From contig CM055100.1 in assembly GCA_029204225.1 (NCBI GenBank), forward strand, positions 27,606,649 through 27,670,648: a stretch of 64,000 nt of DNA, written 5' to 3'. Shown piece by piece: positions 9,957 through 22,110 of this stretch. This DNA comes from Diphasiastrum complanatum. Taxonomy: Eukaryota; Streptophyta; Lycopodiopsida; Lycopodiales; Lycopodiaceae. The position numbers and the translations under genes were made by a program. Each line of letters begins with the position of its first letter. The stretch's first letter is position 1. Below the pieces are notes generated by a model. It worked only from the letters and a program-made list of their open reading frames with translations. It was not told the origin of the DNA and searched no databases.

Positions 9957-12900
9957 AGGTACAAAAAGAGAGCTAGACTAGCATTACATTGCTTGAAAAT
10001 GAATGTTAGTAATGAACTTCTAAAGGAAGTGGCATCTTGTACCTCAGCCAAGGAGGCATGGAACTACCTCAAAGGGATTTATGAATCCAAAAATACCTCT
10101 AGAGTGCTTATAATTAGAAACAAAGCTCTTCAAAGCATTAGAGGGAGTGATGAAAGTGCTCAAGAGTATGTCTTGAGAATAAAATCTCTCAACAAAGTAC
10201 TTTCCATCGTTAATGAGGGTATTCATGATGATGAACTTGTTCAAATCATTTTGAATGGTCTTGGAGATGAGTTCTCCAATCTTGTACAAAGCTTTGCTAT
10301 TCAAGATGCCCTACCTTCCATTGACAAGCTCCATAGTGTGCTTGTGGCCGAGGAGAGTAGGATCTTTCATGTCAAGCAAAGGATTGGATCCTTAAAGTTG
10401 CATGATGGTGATGAGAAGGCCAACTTCTCAAGCAAGGGAAAGGCAAAATCAAAGAAGAAGATCCAACACAAGGAGACCAAGAATGATGATCAACCATCAA
10501 GCTCCAAAGGTGGAAAGAAGAACAAAGCTAAACTCAAGTGCTTCTTTTGTGGAAAAAAGGGGCACTTTGCATCCGAGTGTTTCAAGAAGAAGAATGCACA
10601 AGGAGAGAGCAAACAAGGCAACCTCACTCTTGAGGAAGATGAGGATGAAGTGGATTCATGGTGGATTGATAGTGGGGCTAGTTCCCACATGACATTCCAA
10701 AAGGATTTTTTCTCAACTCTTGTACCTTTTGTAGGTTGTAAAAAGTCTATTCTAACAACAAGTGATCAAGAATGTAGAATAGATGGAGTGGGAACTATTC
10801 CCTTAAGCCTTGGATCCTCTAAAAGAGTAGATCTTGATAATGTACTCTATGTTCCTACACTCACTAAGAATTTGTTAAGTGTAGGACAATTGATGGATGA
10901 TGGCTTAGATGTCCATTTTAAGCAAGGTGTTTGCTCCATAATGATGAATAATACTTGCATTGTAAAGGGATTCAAGCAAGGAAGGCTTTTTAAGCTTGAT
11001 GCTAATGTTTTTCTTGGAAGTGGGAACATGGTGAAGGAGAAGCTCAATCAAGTGGAGCTTTGGCATAAGAGGTTGGGCCAGCCCAACTTCAAATCTATGG
11101 AGATGCTATGCACCAAGGATCTTGCTCTCGGCCTTCCAAAGACACTCTCAAAGTGTGGAAAAAGTTGTGAAGCTTGTAGCCTCTCAAAGGCACACAAGCT
11201 ACCTTTTGATATCTCTTCCACTAGATCTACAAAAGCATTAGATCTTATTCATAGTGATGTGCACTCTTTTTCTCAAGAATCTAATGGAGGTGCATCTATG
11301 TATGTATCTTTTATTGATGATTACTCTAGATACACTTGGTTTGAACTTTTGGATTCCAAAAGTAAAGTGTTTGAAGCTTTTGTTAAGTTCAAAACTCTAG
11401 TTGAAAATCAGCTTGATGCTAGAATTAAAATATTGAGAAGTGATAATGGTGGAGAGTATATCTCCACCAAGATGATAGAGCTTTGTAAATCCAATGGCAT
11501 TAAGAGAGAACTTACATGTACTTATAGTCCTCAACAAAATGGTATAGCCAAGAGGATGAATAGAACACTATGTGAGTGTGCTAAGGCTTTAAGGTTAGAT
11601 GCATCTCTACCTAAGTCCTTTTGGGGAGAGGCTATTATTTGTGCAACTTATTTGTGTATTAGATTGCCATGGAAGCCCATTGGAGGCATAACAGCTTATG
11701 AGGCCCTATTTTGTAAGAAGCCAAATCTTAATCTAAGAATTTTCGGATCTACTTGCTATGTTTTTCAAGCATTAGATACAAGAAAACAGGATGATCCTAC
11801 TTCTATTAAAGGGATCTTTGTTGGTTATGCTGAAAATAGCAAGGGATATAGAGTCTATAATCCAATCATCAAGAAGATTTTAGTGAGTAGAGATGTTACT
11901 TTTGATGAAGGTAACTACTACAAGTTGAATGAGAAAGCTTCTAATCCATCTTATGTCAAGGATCTTGTAAGGTTTGAGGAGGAGCCTACATGTGATCAAG
12001 ATCTTGAAGATCCATCTCAAGATCCGAGGACTCCAAGGAGATCTACAAGAAGGAAGGCCGAGCCCTCAAGGCTCACCTATGTTGACAAAGGTGAACAAAG
12101 GGAAGATCTACATTCACTTACCTCTTACACTTTTCTAACTTCTATGTTTGATGAGCCAAGTTTCTTTGAAGAAGCTAAGGAGTCACAAGAATGGAGGGAT
12201 GCCATGCAAAAAGAGTATGATGCTCTTATGGAGAATCATACATGGAAACTTGTGGATCTTCCTCAAGGAAGAAAGCCACTTGAGTGCAAATGGATCTATA
12301 GATTGAAGTACAATCAAGATGGGAGCATCAACAAACACAAGGCAAGGCTAGTGGCAAAAGGGTTCTTGCAAACCAAGGGAGTAGATTTTGATGAAACTTC
12401 TGCTCTTGTTGCTAGGCTAGTTTCCATAAGGTTGATTATTTCTCTTGAAACTACTTTCAATTGGCCTCTATTTCAACTTGATGTGACTAATGCTTTTCTC
12501 AATGGATATTTGGAAGAGGAGATCTTCATGAGGCAACCCAAGCACTTCATCAAAGAAGATCAAGAGGAAAAAGTGTGTTTGTTGCTAAGAAGCCTTTATG
12601 GGCTTAAGCAAGCACCTAGAGCTTGGTACTCTAGGTTGAATACCTTCTTGAACTCTATTAAGTTTGTTGTAAGTGCTTATGATCCTTCTTTGTACTTAAT
12701 ATTTAGTTATGGTAAAATCATCATTCTCATTTTGTATGTTGATGACATTATCCTTAGTGGAAATGATCTTCATGGTATACAAGAAGTGAAAGTAGCATTG
12801 TTTAAGGAGTTTAAGATGATGGATCTTGGTAGTCTTCATTTCATATTAGGAATAGAAGTTTCAAGAGGCAAGGATTTGAGTTTTATTTGTCAATCCAAAT

Positions 12901-12959
12901 ATGCTTCTTCTATCTTAGAAAAGTTTGAAATGATGGATAATTTTTCTAATCAACATTGA
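9954..12959 (+). pseudogene. Copia A gag-pol polyprotein, frameshifted 5' and truncated in RT
   Basis: A long open frame of about 1000 codons. Positions below are in codons of this frame. Gag comes first; the nucleocapsid zinc knuckle CFFCGKKGHFASEC (CX2CX4HX4C) is near 196; the aspartic protease site WWIDSGASS near 235; the integrase zinc-binding region (HKRLGQPN...CEAC) at 370-405; the integrase core with FIDDYSR, SDNGGEY and SPQQNGIAKR at 425-565; the reverse transcriptase from about 755 with LDVTNAFLNG, YGLKQAPRAWY and the catalytic YVDD near 928. The order protease-integrase-RT defines Ty1/copia. It replaces no host function; it would copy the element via RNA in cytoplasmic particles. 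RNase H is missing because the frame breaks off after EKFEMMD. An initiating ATG is absent because of the upstream frameshift. Confidence 0.92.
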
Positions 12960-14220
12960 TCGATAGAAATCAGTCAAGTGAACGTTTGTGCAAGAAATTG
13001 GATTAAAATCGTCAAAATATATGAAATGACCAGATTAAATGAGTGGCAATAGTATTCTTTATCTAGTCAGTAAATTTGAGAGGATACGGTTCAAGAATTA
13101 CTGAAATCCTATTGGTGGGATTTTCGTTCATGTAATTTCATATTCTATGTTTGGATAAGTTATGTCAATATTAACGAAGTAATGCCAAACCAGTCAATAA
13201 AAAGAAAAAACAGTCCAATTTTATTGGAAAATTTGTAATATAGGAATTACATAACTGATTTCATTTCTAGTAAAATCCTATGGTGAACTATATTCAGCCC
13301 AGATATAGGATAGAAATGAAATTTTTTTGGATATTTTTTCCTACAGTAATGAGTATTTTAAAACATTTACTAATGTCATTATGTCTTCTAGGTACCTTAG
13401 CGAAATAGATTTTCAGAAAACTGAAAATTCTAAGGAGGGAATAAGAGTGGACATCAGAGGTAGTAAGTGTGATCGGGAAATATATTTCGCAGTTAGGATT
13501 TTGGTAATCCCTATAAATAATTGCTTAATACTAGTTATTAATTTCCTGGTTAGAATTCATTCAGTTGAAATCGTAACTCATATCTTTGTAACCATTGAGT
13601 TATCCGCAGTTTTGGATGTCAATTGTGAGGTTTAGAAGTGGAATCTGATACGTGGATTACATTGGATCTGTTGACTGAAGCTTGTCCCTAGATTTGATGC
13701 ATCAGTAGGGGTTTGAAGCTTATCATTAACCAAAAAGGATCAGGATGTAATATTGAACTATGTTAATTCTTTTGTCTAAGTCACATAATCAGATGTGGAT
13801 TTTGGGTATCCATCTAATAGGCATGCCAGTCATCCAAATAAATGGATTCTCCTATATGATTGTAGGACAGCTAGATGATCAAGGGATCTCTAGAATATCA
13901 GATAAGGCGGTTAAGGGTTTTCTGGAAGGAAAAGTTGATGGTATGGGACGTCATCGAAAGCAAATTCTAGGACTGTAAAGATCTGATGATCAATGGTGTG
14001 TTTTAGTACCTAGTCACGATATGGGAAAGAAGAAAAACCATTCGATCAAATGTGGAGTATTTTGGAAAATTTTGAGGTCTAATCTAGATCCCAATGTGGT
14101 ATCTCATTATTTACAAAATCAGAGGTCCTCAAATCTATTTCTCGCTTAATTAATCCTTTACTTCTTAGTAGTTTCTCAAATATAAGACATCAGACTAGTT
14201 TATATGAGCATGAAGTTATT
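12960..14220. other. Unassigned sequence beyond the element A break
   Basis: There is no clear similarity to the missing element A 3' end. Short plus-strand frames (13327-13635, 13760-13978) have no motif I can name. Under the inversion model this is internal DNA of the gypsy-type element whose LTRs lie at 19.3 and 35.5 kb. Confidence 0.4.
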
Positions 14221-14610
14221 CTTCTGAAAGACTATTATGTCAAGGGACAGGGTCAAAGACATGTGAGAGGCAAGGATGTTTTTGTGACAGCCTTCCAACA
14301 GTCGCATAGGGATGCAGCTGCTATTGTTGTTAGGAGATGCTTTTACTTGTGTGACCTCCCTTTTCCTGTCGCACAGATACTTGCATGGAGGGTTTTGATG
14401 CGAGCAATATCTCGTATCGGTGTTGAGTGAGAGGGCCCGACCATGGAGCAGTTGAGGACGAGAGAGCTACATGCTAAGCGACAGTCCGTGGATGCTGACC
14501 TACAGCCCATTAGGAAATCATGGGAGAGGTATACCTGTAACCTTACATCTTCAATACCTTTGCACTTGAAGCTTGACCCCAGCAGAGAAGGTATCAGATT
14601 CAAAGTTTGA
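14221..14610 (+). pseudogene. hAT-like transposase fragment (N-terminal/DUF659-type region)
   Basis: One plus frame reads VRRCFYLCDLPFPVAQ, then VLMRAIS, an in-frame TGA at 14428-14430, then EGPTMEQLRTRELHAK and LQPIRKSWERYTCNLT. This order is typical of plant hAT transposases of the BED/DUF659 group: a short helix with the Phe/Cys...Pro-Phe motif, 'P(S/T)...LR...LL', and 'I..SW...C'. Such proteins bind transposon ends and cut DNA. The DDE catalytic core and dimerisation domain are absent here. It is too short to assign terminal repeats. I see the motifs; the family assignment is from general knowledge. Confidence 0.6.
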
Positions 14611-15252
14611 ATGGAATTTTCAAAAGACGTGTTTCAAGCTCTGTTAGATTTTAGGGCCTCGAGTTTTCTGCTCTCATATCCCTCCAAGCAGTTTGAGAGA
14701 GTCCTCTTGACTATCACGATTATCAAAGTACTAAAAAGACTGGTTGGTTTCCTGATTCTTGGACTTCTGAAATGCTGTAGATTGATTCTTGTTTCTTGTT
14801 TTGTCAATTAATGCAAGTGTAGCTTAGTTTTAGTAGAGTGTAGGATTTGATTCAGTTCATTTTGCAGCAAGGTAGAAGTAGGAATTATCTGTCAGAGCTG
14901 TGGATAATTTTCAGACTATAATTGTAATTATTTTATTATTTCTTTGATTTTAGTCTCCTAAGTTAGGTTATTTCACCCAGTGGTTTATGTAAGTGTTTTA
15001 TGTAAAGGTGATGTTACTAACTTGTGATGAATGTAACCCAGATGGAAAATTTATCACTTAGTGTACTTTTCAAACCTGAGTTGTACTCCAGAGCAGAGAT
15101 TAACGATTTGAAATAGGTTTATCTCTGAGAGTACTTGTTTGATGTGAAAGTTAGACTAAGGATAATAATTTTCTAGCTTGATATTTAAAGTTAAAAGAAC
15201 TGAACCTGTTATTCTTTCCCATTTAGAGAGTTTCTAAGGATAGAAACAGTTT
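14611..15252. other. No gene recognised; probable 3' untranslated region of an LTR element
   Basis: Non-coding sequence leading to the polypurine tract of the LTR that follows. Confidence 0.35.
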
Positions 15253-15855
15253 AAGGAGGGAAGAATATTATGTCCATGACCAATAAGTAGGATTCAGTAT
15301 ACTCCTAGTCTTGAATACACGGTACTCCAGTAAATCAAGCTGTTAGTTATGCCACGTCATACTGGATGTGACCCGAAAGTAACTAATATCCTTGTGAGGT
15401 CCAGAACACACTAAATGGAGTTTAGACAAGGTATGAGACAATGTATGCATGTGTAGAGTTATAATAGCAATTCTATGAATAGTTGGTCCATGCATAGGTT
15501 AATCTATGTATAGGGAACTTAGGGCTATGCATGGCTATGTGCCCAGGATGCTTATGGCTCTATAAGAAGAGGCCAAACTCGCCCTACTCCTCATTGTGAT
15601 CATGGAGTCATTGCCAGGGTTTCACTCTACATTAATGTTTCTTGTTCCTTGGCTTGGGAGTGAAGCTTCTAGAGTTGATTGGTTGCTTCTACTTGGTTGG
15701 GTGGCTGCTCCGTAGTGTGTTTTCCATTGTGTATTGTCTTGTAAGCAGGATCTTAGGTTGTTTCCCTTATAACCACCGTTGACGACAGTGTCTAGGAGTA
15801 TTCTGTCAAGTGTTTGCAGCTGGACTGCACCATTAGAGAAGATTTTATTATAACA
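15253..15855 (+). repeat. LTR (about 585 bp) with preceding polypurine tract
   Basis: A purine run AAGGAGGGAAGAA (15254-15266) precedes TGTCCATGAC at 15271. The segment ends TATTATAACA at 15855, giving the TG...CA ends of an LTR. CTCTATAAGAAGAG near 15550 is a plausible TATA region. A polypurine tract on the left marks it as a 3' LTR. It abuts the gypsy RT fragment, which is cut off exactly at this border, so this element probably inserted into or recombined with the gypsy copy. I found no second copy in the window. Confidence 0.6.
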
Positions 15856-16260
15856 TACGGTCCCTCACTTCTTCAGGGGCTATTTGAACAAGGAAATAAC
15901 CGTTGAATCCATCCAAGAAGCTGAAAGCTTCAGCTCCTGCCATTTCCTCAAGGATTTGGGTCATTAAAGGTAAGGAAAAATGGTCTTTCTTCGTAACCTC
16001 ATTAAGATTTTTCAGATCGACACAAATACGAAGTTTGCCGTTTTTCTTGGATACGACCACAATGGGTGATACCCAATCAGTATGTTGGACTTCATAGATG
16101 AATCCAGCATCCAGCAATTTCGTAATATCTTCATTGATCCGCTCGCAATAAACATGGTTGCTTCAGTACGGCTTAGCCCGAATAGGCTTAGCATTCTCCT
16201 CTAAAGGAATCATATGGACCACTACTTCAGGCGGGATACCTTTCATTTATGTATAGTTCC
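15848..16260 (-). pseudogene. Ty3/gypsy reverse transcriptase, N-terminal part
   Basis: The minus strand encodes IPPEVVVHMIPLEENAKPIRAKPY, a stop, then LDAGFIYEV, TDWVSPIVVVSKKNGKLRIC, VDLKNLN and FSFLDGFNGYFLVQIAPE. These are the fingers/palm start of gypsy RTs, up to the first catalytic Asp region (FSFLDGFNGY). The second catalytic motif (YxDD), RNase H and integrase are missing because the sequence ends at the LTR border. The gypsy type is clear from KKNGKLR-(I/M)-C-VD(L/Y)(K/R)-LN. Confidence 0.88.
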
Positions 16261-18000
16261 ATGCAAATACATCCCTGTATTTGCGAAGTAAAGTTTCCAA
16301 ATCAAAAAGTTGATCTGACAAAAGGTGTGCACCAACATGAACTATTCTATCCATCTCCTCGTCAGGATCTTTAAGGTTTAACGGAATTGTTTTAGCGGGT
16401 CCTTCAAAGGAGTGGGAACTTGGTGTGGTTGCCCGATGTGGTTGTGATAACTAGATAACGATGTCATCAATGTGAAGTCTTTAAACATTTCTGGGAGATC
16501 AAAGGGTGGTTCCACAAAGTTTTTGGGAACTTTGGGAATCATTTGCATTGAGGCACTGCCAGACGTGGAAGCTTGGTCTGATTGTTTGGTTTTTATCTCT
16601 TTAGACAAAGGCTTAATCAGTTGCTTAAGCTTCTCACGCATCTGTTTTTAATGCTCGGTTAATTTTGTATCAACAATTTTAGTTTTTTGTAATCGAGGTT
16701 CTCGAGGTTTTTGATTGGGCGGTGTTGTTGCCTCGCTTATCATGTCGTCATCTATTGTATCTCAGACTTCGTCTGGATACACATCCCATGTGTACACTTT
16801 GGGCTTGGGCCTATATGTTTGTGTGTTGGGTACTTTGGATGTCAGTTGGATGTGAGCCAACGGCCCTGGTGACTTGATCTCTTGTGGAATTGATTTTGGC
16901 GGATAATGTTGGGCATCTAGATAAAGGAGTACATGTTCATCCATCATTTCAACATCATCCATGGAAAGAATACCTTCTTCCGAAACATGGGCGGTAGAGT
17001 CACTAGGTTTTCCTAGGTACCAAGCTATAGGAATAGGGTCAATCATCATAAGCGGAATGATGGGCCCAATAATGAGGAGGTTGATAATGGCCCCCTGACT
17101 GGTTGTGAGACTAGTTTCTCGGGTTATAATATCAATAGAGTGAGGTATGGCCATAAAGTCATAGATGTCACATTTGATCAAGGAAGTATCTGGGACTGGT
17201 TGGTATGATGGGCACTCATTGCTAGTGTGTGCACCTCGACAGTGAGGGCACCAAGTATTCCCTCGTCGATGATGGATTTGGCCAGTAGGTAACTGACCCA
17301 ACATGGAGCTTTGGATAGACTCGAGAGTATTTTGAAACTTTGTCGTGAGTTTTTCCATTTGTTGCTGGTGTTGCTAGTTAAGCAACTCCGTTTGTGTTTT
17401 CCATAATTGTTCTCTTGTTTTCTCATTTGGTCGAGCTTCCTGGATAGCACGACGTGCTCTTTGTTCACGTGGCTCATCGACATCTGATCCCTCGTCTCTT
17501 TCTCAAATGGCATCAGACATGGCTTGTTTCAATGATGTGTATTCATCATTGGAGCGAAGTTCACGTCGTATCCATCATGGAATTTTAACGAGGAACCAAA
17601 TGATGAGCATAGATTCAGTTGGTTGTTCCTGTACCTGACGTTTTAATCTTTTAAATCTTTCTATGTAGTCACGTACTTTCTCATCTTTTGTCATTTTAAT
17701 GCTACTCAACTTGACAAAAGGAATTTCGATCAAATGAAATAGCTTGAATTGTTTGATGAATGCTTCCTTCAAGAGTGACCAGTCTCGTTTATCTTCATGA
17801 TCAAGGTTAAAAAACCATTCTCGAGAAGAGTTGAACCATGGCTTCTGGTGATGTCTCGCCGTAGACATCACATGCATTCTCAAAGACTTTAAAAAATCTT
17901 TGAGGGTCAGTGTTGTCGTCGTACTTAGGTAAATCTAACTTTGGAGTACATTTTTCAGTTTGCAGGGCATTATTTGCAAAAGCTCCATTTAGGTGAGCGC
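16261..18000 (-). pseudogene. Ty3/gypsy gag and linker, several frames
   Basis: From about 18000 leftwards on the minus strand: KLDLPKYDDNTDPQRFFK and FNLDHEDKRDWSLLKEAFIK, typical of the retrotransposon gag domain, then a Gln/Arg-rich segment. Next is a zinc-knuckle-like WCPHCRGAHTSNEC near 17250, which has CX2CX3HX4C spacing, one residue shorter than usual. A Pro-rich linker (16762-17150) and a Lys/Ser-rich stretch (16378-16641) precede RT. Several stops and shifts break it. It supplies particle assembly and RNA binding in the active element. Its 5' LTR is probably the one at 19272-20419, same strand, with the 25-bp minisatellite in the leader between them. Confidence 0.75.
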
Positions 18001-18444
18001 ATGCGTGGGATGATTCTGCAGCGTGAAATTGTGGGCGATCATATGGAACTTTAGCTCACATGGGTTTCCATCGTTCAAATGGGTTAGTGGAGCACCCATG
18101 GATTTGGGACTTCATCCTAGAATATCTATTGAATCAAGCTTGTTTGATAGATGGAGAGACCATCTCTGGTGGATAGTCCTCTACGGAATTCAGATCGTAA
18201 GGACGATCCATAGCAACTCTAGAGTACCTAAAGATTGAGTATATAGGTTTCTTGGACTCTTTGTAACTTTGGGTGTTTTTTTTTTTTTTGTCAAGAATAT
18301 CAGACAGAATATAATAATGTGGGGTGTCCAAATGGCACATTGTTTGATATTAGGATTTTGCAAGAAACTAGTGTGAGAACTGTGGTAATTGGCCAATACT
18401 GGAACCTAGTCAAATAATAGAGTTGACTTTGTTTTGGAGTTGAC
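18001..18444. other. Gypsy 5' leader region, no gene
   Basis: Lies between the gag start and the minisatellite; contains a run of Ts at 18280-18290. No frame of note. Confidence 0.35.
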
Positions 18445-19045
18445 TCGGTCGATATTGTAAATTCAAACACTCAGTTGAGAATTGATAGAAAACACGTGGT
18501 TGAAATCTGAACGAATGCCGTTGGTCGCGATTTGACAGAAGTCTCCGGTCGAGATTTGACAGAAGTCTTCGGTCGAAATTCGATTGAAAACCCTCCGGTC
18601 GAGATCTGACTGAAAACCTCCAGTTGAGATTTGACTGGAATTCCTCGATTGAGATATGAGCAAATGTCCTCAATTGAGATTAGAAGGAATGCACTCAGTT
18701 GAGATCTAAACGGAATGCGTTCGGTTGAGATCTAATTAGAATGCACTCGATCGAGATCTGAATGGAAGGCGCTCGGTCGATATCTGAATGGAATATCCTC
18801 GGTTGAGATCTGACAAAAGTCTTCGGTTGAGATCAGACTAAATACACTCGGTTGAGATTGGACTGAGATTCCATGGTCGAGATGTCAACTAAGTGACTTG
18901 GTCGAGGTGTTAACTAAGTGACTCGGTCGAGGTGTCAATGAATTGCTTAGTTGAGATCTGATCTATAAGTATCAGTTGAGATTTCAAACTCAGGACGTGG
19001 CAAGATATTTCTTGTAGGGCTTCGGTCGAGAGTTGTCGTGGTGTT
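18445..19045. repeat. Degenerate 24-26 bp minisatellite, more than 20 copies
   Basis: Units begin (C/A)GGT(C/T)GAGAT and continue CTGANTGGAATNNNCT. Examples start at 18530, 18554, 18700, 18750, 18775, 18890 and 18920. Copies differ from one another, so the array is old, but the period is well kept. It lies between a minus-strand LTR and gypsy gag. Confidence 0.85.
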
Positions 19046-19271
19046 TCAATGGTGAATGAAACTAGGCTCAGTTCAGTCCAGACGTGAGTCGTGGAGCTCG
19101 GCCAGGTAAGGAGCGTGAAGCCTCGGTTGAGTACGGAGCTGTACGTCGGTCGAAACCAAGGTGACGAGGTCGGTGAAGATGCGTATGTGAGACTTCAAAA
19201 AGATGTTTTGGCAGCAGATCAAAATGGTGTTATGATTATAAATGTCTGTGCAGCGATGGGAAAGATGCCAA

Positions 19272-20419
19272 ATGTTCACAGATTCTAGCCAAAAGCTGTG
19301 AACACGGTTTTCTACTATTACTTCTCTTCTTCTTAGGTGGTTTCCATCTGAAAACCGGGTGTTTCTGCCTATTTTTAGAATTCAGCTCTTTTCAGTTGAG
19401 TCCACTTGTTTAGAACTGTTTCTAGGCGGATTATTTGTCAGTTCAACGTTCGAATTCCCAGCCTGTCAGTGGGATGAAACAGTTTCGTCCAATCCAGCTA
19501 CATGCATTTACAAGCCATGCAACCAATCCTTGCTCAAGCACAGATTAACATTCTAAATCAGAGAGCAATCTACAAATCTATCTACCAAACTATTCTAAGA
19601 AATCAGGAAACATAAAAACATCAAGATTAAACTACACAACAAGAAACAAGAATCAAGAAACTAACTACCTACAACATACTAACAACCCAAGAATCAAGAA
19701 ACACCCATTTCTTGATGCTTGGAATACCCAAGAACAATCAAGGACAAGATTGTTGGTGAATATGCAAGATCATATCCACAATGTTAGCTTATATAGTTTA
19801 CTTGCATGCTGAAATTACATATACAATAAACAAGAAAGCTAATCCACATCTACATTCCACATTGCAAGAAATAAAGAAGAAATCTAATTAATCGACAACC
19901 ACAAAAAAAAAATCAAAGCATGTTCATAGGAATTTCACTCAAGACAATAGCCATGAACAAGGAGCTTCTCAATTGTCAAGAACTCGTGGAGGATCTTCTT
20001 TATTCATGCAAGAGAAATGACAATACAATAAAAAGCTCCCTCACAAGAGAGGGGGGCCCTTAAATAAGCAAGAGGGCTGCCCATGTGGAGCCTAAGTGGC
20101 AATTCCACTAATTTAGAAATTACATGTGGAAATAGCCCTTCCACTAGAGGTCACCATCAAAAGGTGGCTCACTCTAATTTATTTAAGAGGGGTCTACACT
20201 TATTTACATTGCCTAGGAACATTACTAGCTCCTACATGGTCGTTCCTTCTCTGGGATTCACCATGTAGGCTCACATAGAAATAATCTGTCCTAGCTAGTA
20301 ATCCTCGGCTCTCAGCTTCTTCTGCTCTCCTCCTTCTAAGACCTCCTCGGTCTTGGGTGAGAGATGCTCTGTGTTTCAGCTTGGCTCAGCATCTGGGGAT
20401 TCTCTGGAATCTGCTAACA
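19272..20419 (-). repeat. 1.15-kb LTR, probably 5' LTR of the gypsy remnant
   Basis: On the minus strand it starts TGTTAGCAGATTC at 20419 and ends AGAATCTGTGAACA at 19272; the two ends are an imperfect 14-bp inverted repeat (12 of 14). It has TATTTAAG (TATA-like), a GGGCCCCCCTCTC block and an AATAAAG signal, as expected of U3/R. The plus-strand copy at 35542-36633 is collinear with it and roughly 92-95% similar by eye. The orientation and the gypsy gag immediately downstream on the same strand support a 5' LTR. The expected primer site after 19272 is not recognisable. Confidence 0.75.
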
Positions 20420-20463
20420 CATATTCCTAGAGATCCATCTTTTTTTGTTTTTTTTTCTGAACT

Positions 20464-20660
20464 GGCAAGTTACCATGGATCATCGTAGTATTGAGCAACG
20501 TTTTCTAAAGTGTGGTTGTCCATGGTAACTTGTCCACGTTTAGCAAAAAACCAGAGCAACTTTTCTCAATAGGCAGGTTACTCTTGATCACCGTAATATC
20601 GAGCACCTTTCTCTATAATGTGGTTGTCAATAGTAACTTATCCATGCTGACCAAAGAGCA
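20464..20660. repeat. 108-bp tandem duplication containing a palindrome
   Basis: Two diverged units start at 20464 (GGCAAGTTACC) and 20572 (GGCAGGTTACT). In the first, 20466-20479 and 20519-20532 are perfect 14-bp inverted arms (CAAGTTACCATGGA) around a 39-base loop. Confidence 0.75.
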
Positions 20661-21450
20661 AAAATAAAAGACCTTCAAAAAGCATAAAAATTGACTACAT
20701 TTTGCCTTTATTGTTTTTCAACATTCTTCAGATTTTTATTTATTTATTTTCCATTTATTTATAAGTAGTCATTGTCTCATATATATTTTTTTTGTTTCCC
20801 CCCTCTCATATAAATATTTGTGGTTATAATTTTTCCGTCATCTTTTTTATGCCATTCTCGTCTTTCCTATCTATTTTCTACCCCCTCATTCGCATTCCCC
20901 CCTCATGTCTCCATACATCATCCAAGATCAATCATCTCAATCCAATGAGCAGTCCAAGCCTCATCTCTGATGTATCTCCCAAACAAAGCACTACTCCAAG
21001 CCGCTTTGCCCTGACATCTTGTCCAGTAAATCCTAAAAGCTGATCCTCATCCATTCCTCATGCCCCAAGCACAAGAGTCTACCAAAGACTCAACGAATGA
21101 ATGTACACAAACCTGACCATAGGCTATACATGGATAGCTTGCCCATCAACCTGAGATATTGATGATGGTTTGCCATTTTGTATCCAAGCAGATTCAGCTT
21201 TTCTATGCTTGACGTTGCCAAATCTGATTTGACCAGTCTTGCATACATGATATGACCAATATAAAAATGGACTGCAAGCCATCAACGCCAAAACTAGCTC
21301 AATCTATCCAATAAAGATGTCTCTACTCTCTACTCTCCACAAAGAACTTTTAAGATGAATAGATCCTATTCCTATTTCTATCATTGAGGCTCAAATTATG
21401 TCATCTAGATACATTTCACTTGGTGTAACTTGAGCCACTTGCCAGTCCAT
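20661..21450. other. No feature recognised
   Basis: T-rich and C-rich low-complexity stretches (20700-20900) followed by unassigned DNA. Confidence 0.4.
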
Positions 21451-22110
21451 AATGAACTCTAGAGTTGGTTTAATCTCCAACATATCATAAATGTGGCAAT
21501 TGACCTCTCTTGTGTTGACCTCCCAAAGAAAAGTGGCACTTGGCCCTAGAGAGATATTCACATGTAGATCTAGGCCTCAACTTGTGCCTCTTGGCACTAG
21601 AATAAGATGGGGGCCAAATCATGAAGTTGACATTCACATAAATATTCACAACTCTAGCATACCACACAACTTGAGCACCTTCCTCTACCCCCTTGAATTT
21701 ACAACACATGTCCCCTTCCCCACTTATCAGTTGTGGCATGTCCTTATCTTGAGCTTGACGCCTTTTGTTTCTTTATCAGTTGTTCACGCAAGTCCATCAT
21801 AGTTTCATTAAACTCCATATTTTCAAATCGTAGTGCCTCAATCTTATCTCATAGTTCAATGGTTGTATGGCTGTCTAGGGGATCTTAACCTAAATTTTTT
21901 TCCAAAGCCTTAAGTCAAGCTCTTTTTTCCGTCATGGATTTAAAAAATCTCCTCTCCTTGCTGCTTTCATCCTCTTATTGTCAGTTTCCAGAGTTTGGTT
22001 TTCCTCCATTAGCTTTCCCTTACCCTTTCTAAGAGTGGTATTAATTGCCAAGCGCCATAACTCATTCACACCTTCATAAACTCGGGCCATTTGGAATTTA
22101 GTAAGCAGAC
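21451..22110 (-). pseudogene. Possible retroelement gag-like remnant with coiled-coil character
   Basis: Minus-strand frames read MARVYEGVNELWRLAINTTL, then a Lys/Glu/Asn-rich stretch (LMEENQTLETDNKRMKAAR) of heptad-like character. After stops there follows a frame (about 21739-21485) with YARVVNIYVNVNFMIWPPSY. The composition is coding-like but no domain is identifiable. Retroelement gag proteins often contain such coiled coils. It may be part of any unclassified element. Confidence 0.3.

Larger units (their letters stand above)
8509..12947 (+). mobile_element. Ty1/copia element 'A', 5' portion (LTR to RT)
   Basis: Contains in order a 665-bp LTR, a tRNA-Met primer site, gag, zinc knuckle, protease, integrase and most of RT. 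It stops abruptly near 12947 after the RT region ending EKFEMMD. The RNase H and 3' LTR are not downstream here. They are found in opposite orientation at 31915-33005 and begin exactly where this portion ends. It is one of the better preserved elements in the window. Confidence 0.9.

Noticed and set aside
1827-18141. Shared 17-base word TCTATTGAATCAAGCTT at the 1.83-kb hairpin and near 18.12 kb
   Set aside because: A single match of this length is close to chance expectation for a 64-kb AT-rich window and has no extended similarity.
18445-19045. CRISPR-like regular repeat
   Set aside because: Units abut with no unique spacers and are diverged; it is a minisatellite in a plant genome.
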